The notes under the pieces were generated by a model that did no database searches, was not told where the DNA came from, and saw only the letters and a program-made list of their open reading frames with translations. DNA of 64,000 nucleotides from Pisaster brevispinus. Taxonomy: Eukaryota; Echinodermata; Asteroidea; Forcipulatida; Asteriidae. Positions 47,816 to 59,541 of the stretch are shown here, in pieces (the stretch's first letter is position 1; the number at the start of each line of letters is the position of its first letter). The position numbers and the translations under genes are program-made. Where the stretch lies: assembly GCA_023634235.1 (NCBI GenBank), contig JAMKCF010000012.1:16811884-16875883 (forward strand), written 5' to 3'.

Positions 47816-50800
47816 TACAGTGAGGTTTTCTCTAACTACAGCGGTGCGCTTTAGCGTGACCACCCTGCTTCCATGCTGAATACTATACATCAGTTTTTGT
47901 ATTCGGATAATGTTGACCCAATATTTCTGGTTTGTGTAACCTTTAAAACATTGGGGATTTTTTTGTTTATGATAACCCCCAATTTGATCTGTCATCTGGA
48001 ACCCACAACTCTAGAAACCCTGCTGCATGAAGAAGGAACAAGTTTCATATAATGTAGTGGGTTTTTTTCTTGGTCGGGCAAGACTGCATACTCAGAAGAC
48101 CTTATGATACTGTCTTGATGTCTTGCAGCAGGCCCACGCTATTTTTCTTAACTTCGCCGTATAGCGCCTTCAGGCGCTATCAATGGCGGGATGAGATATA
48201 ATCAAAATTTCGTTTCAACTGACTGCGGCAACAACTCAACGCACAAGGACACTCAGACAAAAAAAATGCCATACTTTTTAACCACGCAATTAGTTCAACA
48301 GGTTCCCAATCAAGTCTTGATTGATGGTTACACTCAGGGTCTGCTGAAACGGCTTAAGATGTAAAACCACACTGACATTTTTGTACGGTTGTGAAGTTAT
48401 CCAAGGTCTATCCAAGGTCTTGGCTCTCAGAAGAATACAAGTCGTTGCCTTGTGGTGAAGATAGACATCAGATTTAAAAGTGCGCCTGACATTTGGACTT
48501 GGCATTTGCTTGGTTCGTACGGTGTTACACCCGTGGCTAATTACTGCCTTTATTGTGAAAGTGAAGACCACGTGACACCCCCAGGGCGACTCGCACTCTC
48601 TTCTGTTGATGGCTAATTCGATTGATCGCTAGAGAGGGAAGTTGGCTTTGATAGCAAATAGATATTTCCCGCTGTGTGTAAACGTTGCGATTGTTATCAC
48701 AGATATCTAATTCAACACCTTTGTTATAATAGCAAAATGTCTCTAATAATATACGTACTATTTACGGAGGTTATAATTTGTTACGTTACTATTTCAATAT
48801 TGTAAGTGTAACTACAACTTTGATAATAATTGCTTGATCGTAAAAGCTATCACGAAGAATATTATTTGGTTTTACCCATACACAGATGTGTGTAAAAACG
48901 GCATTTTCCCGAGTCCCGGAAAACGAAAACATTCCACAGGCATATTACATATGTACGATGACATGTGATTGTGATCACGGAGGAGTTATCGCCAATAAAG
49001 TATATTTCTATGCTCTACAGTACAGTATGTTGCATATTATGTTTTACCACAAATACTTTTGAAATCATTTGGGAGTTTGCAAAGTGTGTCACAATTATCT
49101 TTGGTGATATGATTCATGTGATCACATCACAAATAATTTATGCTAGGTTGTTGCAATTTCTTTTTACCACAAATACCCTACCTTTGATAGTACGAATGGG
49201 ATGACGTCAGTGTAACTTGAAATGTCTTTGGTAATTTCATTTAATGTCACAATTTATATCGCAAGCATTTTCTAGGATATTTGTTATGTTGCAAATTCTA
49301 CCAAGCAAATTGTTTGTGAACATGAGAGACGTCAAAGAGATTCCTTAAAATACTTTTGACAACAAAAATCGGATATCCAAGCGTTTAGATTCTATATCTT
49401 CTGTATTATTTCTGACATCGAACATCTTTGATATCAAAATGTTATAATTATATCTGAGATTTGGTTTTGGTTCAGTTTGTACATAGTTGTTCAGCTCCTG
49501 TGAGATGTTTGGTACCGTGTAGATCCCCTTTGCAATCTTGCTCTCGTCTGACCCATCTTTGGAAACAGTGATCGCTTCGAAAAGAGGGTGTTTGTTTTTA
49601 ACCCGCCTATTTGTATTTATAACGCCACTTACTTTCACCTCAGATAACGAAAGCCGTGACGCAGTTCAATGAAGCGTCATGCTCACCACTTTAGGTAATA
49701 AGAAAAACAGATGAAGTAATCTTGCTGCTTTTTTTTTTGAGTGATGCGTATGATCTCGACCGTTTTTTTCATCCAGCCTCCCTGAAACCTCAATCCTCTA
49801 GATCAAATAATAAGAAATCGACGTAACTAGGTCAACATCTACCTCGACCCGAGTGCCTAAAATGTATCCATTATATCACACATAGATGCATTCAGCTGAA
49901 ACGCGGTTACACCAGAAGAAGGGTTCCCTGCCCAAGACTAGCAAATTGTGACTGATCGGGATGCTTCATTTACTGCTGTGGACAGTTGAATATTGAAAGT
50001 CTCTCTGCTTTCTGCTAGATTGGAGGAAAGGCTTGCCGACCACTGTTGGTGCACCTCGAGTACGTTTAATGCTTGGAATAGGAATGGTTTGCTAAATTGA
50101 CTTACGACAATCGACCTTTTATAAAGAGGGAAAAGTAAACGGGAGATGAAGCCGAGTGATGCCTCGTCACGATGGGGGAAAGATTGCCTGAATGTGGCGG
50201 CCACATGGTGTACCAATTCCCGTCACTTGTTTTCTCTCTCTCTCTCTCTCTCTCACTTATCGTTGTTTGGTTATTAAATTTGATGGCCATTCCTTTAAGG
50301 GGATTTCGTGGGGAATAACTGCCGTGGTGTTGGGTTGTTTAGCTGGAACATCATTCGAATGTCGAACGTCGAATGTGTGTGTGGGGGGGGGGGGGGGGAC
50401 AAAAACCAGATAATAATACTTTGGAACAAAAATTAAGAAATACAAAAAGAGTTATTTGCTTTTAGTTTGAAGTGTTATGACTACGCTGCTCCAGTCTCAA
50501 GCCCGCCTTCTGGTACATTTTTGACACCCAAACTGCTAAAATGATTGGGTAGCTGGTCAATGACCCTCGTTAAAACTTGATTTCTTAGTCGGTGTTTATT
50601 TGTAATTTATCAATGAAGAGGGAAAAATAAGCTCGTGTCTTAATTGGTGTCTCATATCTTATTTATTAGAACAATAAACTTGACGTGAAGTTTTGTGAAT
50701 TTATTATGACTGTATTTTTGGTAATATTACTATCGTTGGATTATGTTGTGATAGGTGGTTGTGTATCACTAATATTATTCGTTACATGATGAAGTATTTA

Positions 50801-51798
50801 ACACACTTTCATTGTTTACAAGTACCCAGGGTTATTTTCACTGTTTTAAAATGAGAAACACATCCTCACCCAAAAGATGGCAACACCTGTTATCTGGAAG
50901 TTAAATCAAACCGCGGTGTTTTTGCGTCTAGCGCTTCCCCGATGGAACTTCGTGGAACACGTTGCCGTAATGTATATTCAAGCAGTTACTGGATACACAC
51001 TCGATCTTATTAGAAGGACGAGTAAAAAACAGGCGAGGGGCAAACGCCACAAGGTCCGGGTGTTAAATGTCATTGTTTGGATAAGGGAATGAAAAGTAAC
51101 TTCACATTATGGGGGGTGTTCGATATCAACTGTTTGCGCGGTTTGATCACACTCGTACAAAATTTGCATCTTCCGGTAATTGTTGGCCTTTCTGACATTT
51201 TGTCTATCTCCTTCTCCGTCCTTTAAACCTATGACGAAGATATATAGCTAACCTAAACACATTTCTTTTTTTGCATTTTATTTCATGTTCATCTGCATGT
51301 AGAATTCCTTTCATTTTAACAATAAACGTCCACACAATTCATATAATTTTTTTCTAAAAGAAATCTAACAGTGTTTCAGTTGATTACAAATGTCAAACTG
51401 TGCACCAAACAGTAAACGTAAAAGTTACGGATAACGTTCAAATAAAGCATCATATGCGTAACTCGATACGTAGGTTGTTACGCTGAATCCCGGATATGTT
51501 GTGTGTTTGTTTGTTTTTTATGTTATTATTTTTTTCCCATGACGCTGCAGTATTCAACATAAATTTTACGGGTTGATAAGGGTAATCTGTCTACGTGCAT
51601 GGGGCGATTTTTGCCACTAATCCCCGGTCGTTTTGTGTCTATTTTCGGCACTGACGGTTTTGTTTTATATCCTTTCTTTTGAGGAATGTTGTTGGGAACA
51701 TATTCCGTGATCTTGCTCCTGTTTGTCGCCTGAAGTCTTTTATAGACGGATGTTTGTTTTCATATTCCGTTGGTCACCATTTGTTCATGATTATTTGT
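47816..51798. other. Non-coding stretch with (TC)n and G16 tracts
   Basis: A TC microsatellite lies at 50233-50254 and a 16-G run at 50383-50398. No domain-bearing frame or RNA gene is visible. Confidence 0.5.
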
Positions 51799-51816
51799 AA
51801 AAAAAAAAAAAAAAAA
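51799..51816. repeat. A18 tract
   Basis: Eighteen A in a row, followed by AT/GA-rich sequence and, 60 bp later, the family B element. Confidence 0.5.
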
Positions 51817-51877
51817 TAAGAAAGAAAAGAAGTATGCCCTATAGGCAAAAATTTGTCACAGTTTTACCCGTAGAATT

Positions 51878-52271
51878 TAAAGGTACTATGCATGATGTAA
51901 GGATAAAAAAAAATCTTTGGGTAATTTGAGTCTAAAAGCTTACTGATTTTGAAGTTCATATATGAGAAACTTTTTTTCTGTGACTTATTTCCCAAAATGA
52001 AGTCATATTCGAGAAAACTGTATCTGAAAACCTGATTTTTTTTTGAAATAGCAGATTTTGGTTGTAACAACCAACATGAAGGACAATGTGTTTGCATGCT
52101 GAAAGTGTGCATGGGTTTCTATTATTTTCTTCTGACTTGCGGATCAAGTCCATTTGCACAGGTTTTCTATTTCATATTGTTGATCACAAACATGAACAAA
52201 ACATGAACACTGCGGCTATTTTGTTCAGCTCTACCAATCATGTTTATGCTAAACGGTATACCCACCTTTAT
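51878..52271 (+). mobile_element. Family B non-autonomous element, copy 1
   Basis: It starts TTTAAAGGTACTATGCATGA and ends with the loosely inverted GGTATACCCACCTTTA. Shared with copy 2, which lies in the opposite orientation, are AAGCTTACTG, GAAGTTCA..TATGAGAAA, GGTTGTAACAACC, and the TTGATCAC/CATGAA block. No protein is encoded. It has the same overall size as family A and probably uses the same transposition machinery. Confidence 0.5.
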
Positions 52272-55200
52272 TTTTGTTTTAAGAATGATATTTTTTGTGA
52301 TGACCAGGTTTTTCTGATACTTCAGTTATATTTATACACTTGAAAATCTTCAAATCCATAACACAGTAAGATTTAGGAGATTCTTCTCAGATGATTTTAA
52401 AAACAATTCGTCAGACAATTCGGAATGAGTTCGAAACTCTGATGACATCTAGTGCCGCCAACCTAAATGATAAGTGCGTGTCCATCAACGAAAGCGAAGT
52501 CAAAATTGACTAAATTTATCCCCAATATAAAAATCTGAGTGTACCTTTGACGGGAATTGGTCAAGGGAGAGACATGAAACATTTTCATCGAAACTGATCG
52601 GGCGACATTAGCGAAAATATTCCAACCTTGTTTTGTGATTGTTTGATATTTCGTGCTGTATAAATTTAAACGCAACTGTCCGCCGGGGAAATCTGTAAAT
52701 TCTTCGAAGTCTGCAAAGTTCTTGTCAATAAGTCGTTTCAACGGTCATTGTATTATATTGTTGAGACAAATGTCGTAACCTTGAGGATGAATTAACATCC
52801 TCATTGTCGATGATTACAAAATACTGTTTACTTCGATTTGAAAACTTCTCTTTTCCTTGTTGCGCATCTATATTTATGTCTCTTTATTGCTAACATGCTT
52901 CATCATGTGTGATATTTTAATTTTCATTTGAAGTGGATATTTGAATGGAGACCTCTGTTTGTGATCATCATTACTAGTTGTAGACTAGTTTTATTTTTGG
53001 TGTTTTTAAATTACAGGGGGTCATACTGTTATCATAGTGGCCTACCGTTACAAATTACTGCTGAAGAAAGCAATGGGAAAAGAACATCAATAAATAAATA
53101 AAATATGCAAGTAAAAACAACAACACTAAAATCATGAAGTGTGGAAAATGGGTCTCGTTATACTCACAAGGACGTGGGTAAACAAGTCACAATTTGTTTG
53201 TACTATTATGATATTATTTGTATAATTATTTCTGGTCATGAATCTACGAGACCTTTAAAAGCGACTAGCACTCTGACCCGTAGGCCTGAAGATACCTGTG
53301 TAGAGAAGGTGATGAAGAAATGTCAGTTTTGTTATAAAATTTAAAGAAGAAGCTTTAATTTCTGCTTTGAAACATTGTACACGTTGACTCATGCTCAGAG
53401 GACGGCTATAGGCAACTTGTGACTTTCTCTCTTTTGTATAGGCTTAAGTTGTATCCAACACATATTGATGGCTCAGACATTAATCAAAAGGTGTCACTTA
53501 GCACGGCTTCAGACGTCACGATTTACAATAAATGACACCAATTGCTTTTTATATGTAAAGAAAAAACCTCCATTAACCATCACCCAAGATACAACTGAGT
53601 TTGCGTGGCAAAGTCAGTGTTGCTTGGCAAAACGGATAAGAGTTATTGCCAACAAAGCATCTCTCATATTCATGAACCGATGTGGAGAATATCTGCACCT
53701 TTTAGCTTTATCCACTCTTTGCCCCCAACCTCCCCACTCATCAGTCCAAAATTACAGACTGTCCAATTTTGCAATTCATCAATTCGAATTTACATTTTAA
53801 CCTTACGTTCGGTATCGATTTCAGATGACAGACATGGATTGGAATAAAATGCATGGGTTAACAGTTATCAAATGAAAGTCAGCCACTTTAGTAAGATTCT
53901 GATCCGTTTTGTTTCTCAGGTAGAAAGCAAAATGGAAGCAGAGGTAAGCTACCACTTAATGTGTTTATTATATTCGAAATTGAAGACTATACGAGCGAAG
54001 TGTGGGGGGGGGAAGTGCGGATTTTAAAAAGAAGCAGGGATAAGCAGATGAGTAACATTGATTAGATATACGAGAAGCAAAAGATAAACATGAAGGAACT
54101 GATTAGGAGCAACACATTGGCAAACATACTTGGAATACCAAGTCTAGATGACCAAACACCTGTTTAAAAATCGGTCCTATGACAGGAATTCTAAGTGCCC
54201 TATATTCTACAAACGGACTGTTTTCTGTCGAGCTGCCAAATATGATATTTGTCTTGTTCCTCGTGTTCGATACCAATACACAATAAACAAATAGTTCAGA
54301 CTATATTTGCATTTCCAGCCTCGCTTTGATTCACATTGATTTTAATATGCATCTCGATTGGTTGTTGACGATAAATGTATTTTTTATAAATGTGTACATA
54401 GTACAGAGTGTCAGTTTAGGAAAGAGCGTCCACTGCTATACCCTAAAAGAAGAAAAAAACAAAAAACAAAACAAAACAAAAACTACAACAACATTATATC
54501 AGAAGTCTACCCCTTGATTATATTTTGAGTGTAAGGAAAATTCGACCAAAAGTAGACATTGATTTTTTCCCTATGGAAATTCAACCAATCAATATGACAG
54601 CCAAGCAGGGAGTCTCGAGCAAATTAAGTACGATTGCATTGCTGGTATACCACGAAACAGTCGTTTTACAAAACTATGTCTCTTTTCCCCCCAACGAAAG
54701 TCCTCTTGTGGGACAAATCACATTTTAGCTTGATAGAGAGCACGTACGGATTAAAGTTGGCAGATTGCTATTGTTACAAGGAATTTTCCCGAATGTGCGA
54801 GAAATAGAGTCCGAGGTTGGGCTTGACGGCTTGCTGATTTCCTCGTCGACTTCTGGTCATTATCGGGTCAACTAATCAGGTCAGGTAAACACATGCACGA
54901 CGTAGCTTTCGAGTTGGCCCCGTTTCTAATTTGATGACTTGTTTCCGGCCTTAACCCCCCCTCCCCCCAAAAAATCATTACAGTAAGTCAGAGAGAACGA
55001 CCGTTTCATGGTCAAAAGATCCAGATGTTTTTCTCAGAGAGAAAGGTTCTCATTTCCATTATTCACTCTGGAAACAATCGACTGATCTTTTCCTTTTTGC
55101 CTTTCAAGGTCGGTTAATAGAGTGCCAGTACTAACGCCTTTCTCCTGTACTCTCGAGGGATGCCATGACATCTCGTATCGTGGTACAGCCATCTTGGTTA

Positions 55201-55340
55201 TTGCTCTCACCAGTGTAACCAAATCGAGGCTAGGAGGGTGAAAAAAAGAGTCAGCCCTTCTGATATGACAATCAACATTTATGAACTCACCTACGCATAG
55301 GGAACACGACAGGGAGATGGTAACAACATGATAAATGCTT
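52272..55340. other. Non-coding stretch, nothing recognised
   Basis: Small frames at 53141-53847 and 54326-54728 have no recognisable domain. Poly-purine and AAAAC tracts occur at 54449-54480. Confidence 0.5.
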
Positions 55341-55385
55341 TCTCTTGAAGACCATCAGAACATACTGATCGAAACGTTGAGTTAA
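55341..55385 (+). ncRNA. Hammerhead-like retroelement motif, copy 4
   Basis: TTGAAGA at 55345-55351 and GAAACGTT at 55371-55378 flank 19 nt. ATCAG and CTGAT form the stem with loop AACATA. CTC before and GAG after the boxes can pair. Both boxes carry one transition relative to copy 3. The downstream TCAACCTCACTAGATGGTAT and CATGGTTTCAAATCC continue a tail partly shared with copy 3. Confidence 0.5.
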
Positions 55386-55514
55386 TTATTACACCACCGA
55401 TTCTTTTCCGAACTCCCGCAACTCAAAGAGGGATATGTCATGTACACTGTTTTACCGTCAACCTCACTAGATGGTATCTCCGCCATACATGGTTTCAAAT
55501 CCTACTTATGGTCT

Positions 55515-57069
55515 ATATAACAGCCTTTTTGAATTGCACTCTTGTCCCAGAGGCTCCTCTGGCTTACTGTATGACACTTATTTCGAGAAAATGAAATGCG
55601 TTTCTTTGTACGCGTTCCTTTTTCAATTCCCTGTCCTTTAAAGTGATCCATATACGTTTATTGTGTAGTTATGATTGATGAGTTTGTCCGTTGGGGTTGT
55701 ACGTGACACCCTCCTTATGAATTTGGTCTTGTCGTTCTTGTCCATTTGGCTTCTAATGTTGATGCTAGTCATCTTCACCTACTGTATACATAATTTTGTC
55801 CTGCCTATACGTCTCATTCCATCTGTGATCCTCCGGGGCAAAACGCCCATCCCATATCCATGTTATCCGTCTTCATGGTACATCCGCATCCAGGTTTTCT
55901 TCCATATGCTTCGCAGTGCCTTAACAGTAAGCAGTACTCAATATTAAGCCTGGTGGATTCTCGTGCATTTAATACACAACACACTGGACCTACGGCTTTA
56001 CGTCCCATCTGAAGGACGAGGCAATTGTAAGTTCTTTGGGACGCTAGTTTGAAGCATACTTACATGTCATTCATTGCTCTTGGAACTAAGGACATGCTAG
56101 GAATTACGTGAGCTACTTGGAATGTCCAACGCCATCAAGCGTCCAAGAACCCCCATTACTTGAGTACGTTCCACGGCCCAACCCAACAGAGCGAGAGTCT
56201 GTAATTGGCCCTTGTGCGCACGTCATACGCGATGACCGTGCCACGATCGCCATTTTTTGGAGTCAACCGGTTAAAAAACAAAACAAAAAAACGCACTTTA
56301 CAAACATACAGGGAAAAGGACTACCACATTTACAGAACAAAGATTATTGTGATAATAAAGTCAGCTGACTTGGTTCAATAACTGAAGCTGTCGTTGAATA
56401 TACTTGTTTATACGACCCCAAATAAATTTGCAATGCTATAGGTTAAAAAACGCATTCGAAACACCAATGGCGTTTGGACCTTTTCGGGCAGCACTAAACT
56501 TTTAAAAGCAGTTCCACGTGTTCGTTTAGGACATGCTGAAACCAAAATAAATAAGGACTTGAAACTTGATGAAAACATCAGAGTATTAAGAGGAAGGTAG
56601 AGAGGGTTAAAGAAGAAAGAATTGAGACGATAACATGATTAGGAGTATCTGAAGCTCCGCGCGAACGTCCGGAATGATCCACCTCAATTTAATTCCAGTT
56701 TTTGAGTCATACGTGAATCTAATCTTCAAAAAAGGGATGGAAAGGTGAATGTAAAATGATATTTGCAATTAATCAAATATATTTGAAATGATTAGGATAT
56801 TATTCGGATGTATGCGATATCAACCGTCAATACCAAGTAACAAACAAGGTGTCGCTTTGATGCGTTAATTGAATCTCAGGGGTGTCTTGTTCGACCTCAG
56901 TTATCCCTAAAGAAGTCACTCACAATTTCCTCTTCTACAAGGCCCTCTTCCGTTTGACACTAATCATCTGCTTTTGTAAAGAAGGAGATGACGTGAGACT
57001 TTTCACAGGTTGATCACTTTTTAGCAACGGGATATTTTGTTTTACTCCAGGGAAAAGGGCGGGAAAAGG
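55515..57069. other. Non-coding stretch, nothing recognised
   Basis: A 90-codon hydrophobic frame at 55675-55947 reads like a membrane segment but has no family resemblance, so it is not called. No RNA gene or repeat link. Confidence 0.5.
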
Positions 57070-57121
57070 TGTCTGCAAACGTCTGCTCCAAAAGTTGTCT
57101 GCAAACGTCTGCTCCAAAAGT
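57070..57121. repeat. 26-bp perfect tandem pair
   Basis: TGTCTGCAAACGTCTGCTCC with AAAAGT is repeated exactly once, offset 26 bp. It is a recent slippage or small duplication in otherwise unique sequence. Confidence 0.5.
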
Positions 57122-57912
57122 TTTTACGATTGACGAAGACGTTTTAATGGGGGGAAATGTTGTAACAGTATTTGTAGTTGCGTTACGTCATATTTCCTTT
57201 TTTTCTTCTTCTTCTTTTGTAATGATCGCTGTCTTAATTATTAGTTTCAGGAGAAAGTGGAAATATATTTTATGTTTTATCAACAAAACCTGGCTGTTTA
57301 AGTCATTTTGTGAAATGTCTTGTTTTTTGGTCATGTTCATTACTGAATCAGATTCTGGGTCATGTTGACCGGCAAACTGGTCACACTTTCACGAAAATGA
57401 GTATGGCCCATACGAACCCTCCCCTGGTCAGTTCCTACTCGCCACTTTTCAGACTGAACATCAAACAATGCGCAGTTGCATGGATTTTATACAGCATAAA
57501 AAGCATACATTGAAATCTTAATATTTTACAAACCCTGCTTCCGAGTCTAGCGGAGAAGGAGGTGTTTGTTTGATCTATTAACGGACGACTATAAGCAATT
57601 CCAATGGTTTCAAACCAAACAATACATTCAAATGGAATGCACAACCTTGCGAGTGTGGTAAATGAAGGACAGGTCAAAATAACAACTGTTTATTCTGGTT
57701 GGGGATTTAAAAAGGCTGATCTCGTAATTTAATTAAAGAAACCATAAATAGGTCGAGTGTTCTGACTCGCTCGATGAATCGCAATTTTAATGCGTACGAT
57801 TAAAGCAAGCCTTTGGGCGATATTTGGCATACGGCGATTGCAAAAACAATGGCATGTTTTGGCTGGGGAAAGAAGTGTACATGAATATTGCGCCCAACAC
57901 ATTGATTTAACA
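57122..57912. other. Non-coding stretch, nothing recognised
   Basis: A short hydrophobic frame at 57069-57368 includes a TTC microsatellite region and is not convincing as a gene. Confidence 0.5.
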
Positions 57913-58312
57913 TGAACAGGTCTTTAAAGGTAAAGGAGTGGTGTAGCTGACAAAATAGTCGCAGACAGTTCTTATTTTGTGTGTGATCAACCATACCCAT
58001 GAAATAACAAACCCGTGGAAATTTTGGGCTTAATCCGTTGTGGGAGTCAGGTGAAAGTAGTGAACAACCATACACAATTCACAGCATGTGAACACACTGT
58101 CCTTAATTTGGGTTGTAACAACCGAAACCAGCTGTTGCGGTTTTAAAAGAAATAGGTTTTGAGATAATATTCTCGGATATTACTTCAATCTAGAGGGAAA
58201 TTTTTCTCAGAGAAAATGGTTCGAGTGTGAACTTCATAACCAGTAAGCTTTCAGACTAAAATAAAGCAATTGTGGTTTTGTTTTCCTTACCAATCATGCA
58301 TACTACCTTTAA
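57913..58312 (-). mobile_element. Family B non-autonomous element, copy 2
   Basis: On the minus strand it starts TTAAAGGTAGTATGCATGAT, nearly identical to copy 1, and finishes at TACCTTTAAAG (57913). Internal matches to copy 1 include AAGCTTACTGG, GGTTGTTACAACC-type sequence and the TGATCA block. CATGAAATAACAAACCCGTG at 57998 is shared with family A copy 2. It is 400 bp with no coding capacity. Confidence 0.5.
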
Positions 58313-59499
58313 CATTGATATGCAATTATATCAAACACATTAGCGAAGGCTTTGCAGCCGTCGTCAGGACAAACTGTTCAGTATGTTACCGTAATGTTGT
58401 CAAAGTATCTGCCGCTTAACGTACATGAGACTTAAATCCTTTCTTAATGCGCTTGAGCACATCAAATGCTCAGCACTCTACATTCTGTTAATTGCACAGG
58501 AGCAGCGTGCGGGAATACACCCGAAGGTTCTCTCTGGTATCAAACTCATTCTGTGGGTAATGATGGATTGAACAGCAGAGCAGAAGCGTCTGGAAGGTGC
58601 TTTGGCAAATATTAACCATCCTGTTTAAATAAAGTGCATGCATGCAGCAGCTCGCGTACAGCCACCGCAGTTGAGAGACGGAAACGCTCTCCAGTGAAAA
58701 CAAGACGTTTCAATACAAGGACCATCGATCAATCATAATCCAACACTTTTACCGTTCAATATTATATCATTAAAGCTAAGTAAACCGTGAGGGAGAAGGG
58801 TGAGTTGAAGTAGCTAGGTACTGCTCGCTAGGAGATAAGATTATGTCCAGATAAGAGAAATACGGCTACTGTATCGTCATCATCATCATCATACCGGCCA
58901 CGCCACTTCAGTTTTGAAATGATGTTGCGTGGGGATTGTCGTTTATCCATCCGGGTCTCGATTTCACAAAACGCTAAAGGTGCACTCTAAAGATGTCGTC
59001 ACAGTGATGCATATTGTGTCATCACATTTCGCTTGACAACTTAAGATTGATACATAACATACGATCAGTCTGGCTCTTGATGAAACCCATATCCAGGGCT
59101 TTGACAGATAAGCTGAAAACTGATGTGTTCAATTCCGTTTTCGCTATTTAAATTTCTTAGAAGTATTCTATTTTCGTGCACACTGTTAACATAAACCGTT
59201 AAAAAAAACACAACCACGTTCGTATTGACCGTTTAAAGTAACATTTTCCACTGCCAAGTGAACTAAGACAGTCGTGGGTTAACTGCTCGACTTTGCCGAG
59301 GACATGTCCGGCAACTAGTACTCAACTTGCAGGAAATGTCGTTTGCATTATAAAGTTTGCTCTAAAACGTAACCAGCTTCTGGTGAAATGTTCACAGGCT
59401 GGTTGCTTGGTTGGTTGTTGTTGTTGCTGCTGTCGTTGTTGTCGCTGTTGTTAGTAAATCTTGTTTGGGAGGAGTGTTGGCTCTGAATAGAGCCGGTGG
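58313..59499. other. Non-coding stretch with short triplet repeats
   Basis: (CAT)n near 58877-58893 and (TTG)n near 59413-59452. No gene is supported. Confidence 0.5.
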
Positions 59500-59541
59500 T
59501 CTCGACGTTTCAAACTGTGTATTCTGCTTGTCTTCAGGAGA
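59500..59541 (-). ncRNA. Hammerhead-like retroelement motif, copy 5
   Basis: On the minus strand, CTGAAGA (59531-59537) and GAAACGTC (59504-59511) flank 19 nt. AAGC and GTTT pair (A-U, A-U, G-U, C-G) in the same register as the ATCAG/CTGAT stem of copies 2 and 4. TCTC before and GAGA after the boxes pair over 4 bp, the best helix I of the five. The hairpin sequence differs from the other copies while its ability to pair is retained. Confidence 0.5.

Noticed and set aside
55675..55947. 90-codon hydrophobic frame as a small membrane protein
   Set aside because: Hydrophobicity follows from T-rich sequence; no start context or family support.
58700..58720. Sixth hammerhead-like copy (minus-strand GAAACGTC near 58703-58710)
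   Set aside because: No CTGAAGA-type box and no hairpin at the expected distance.
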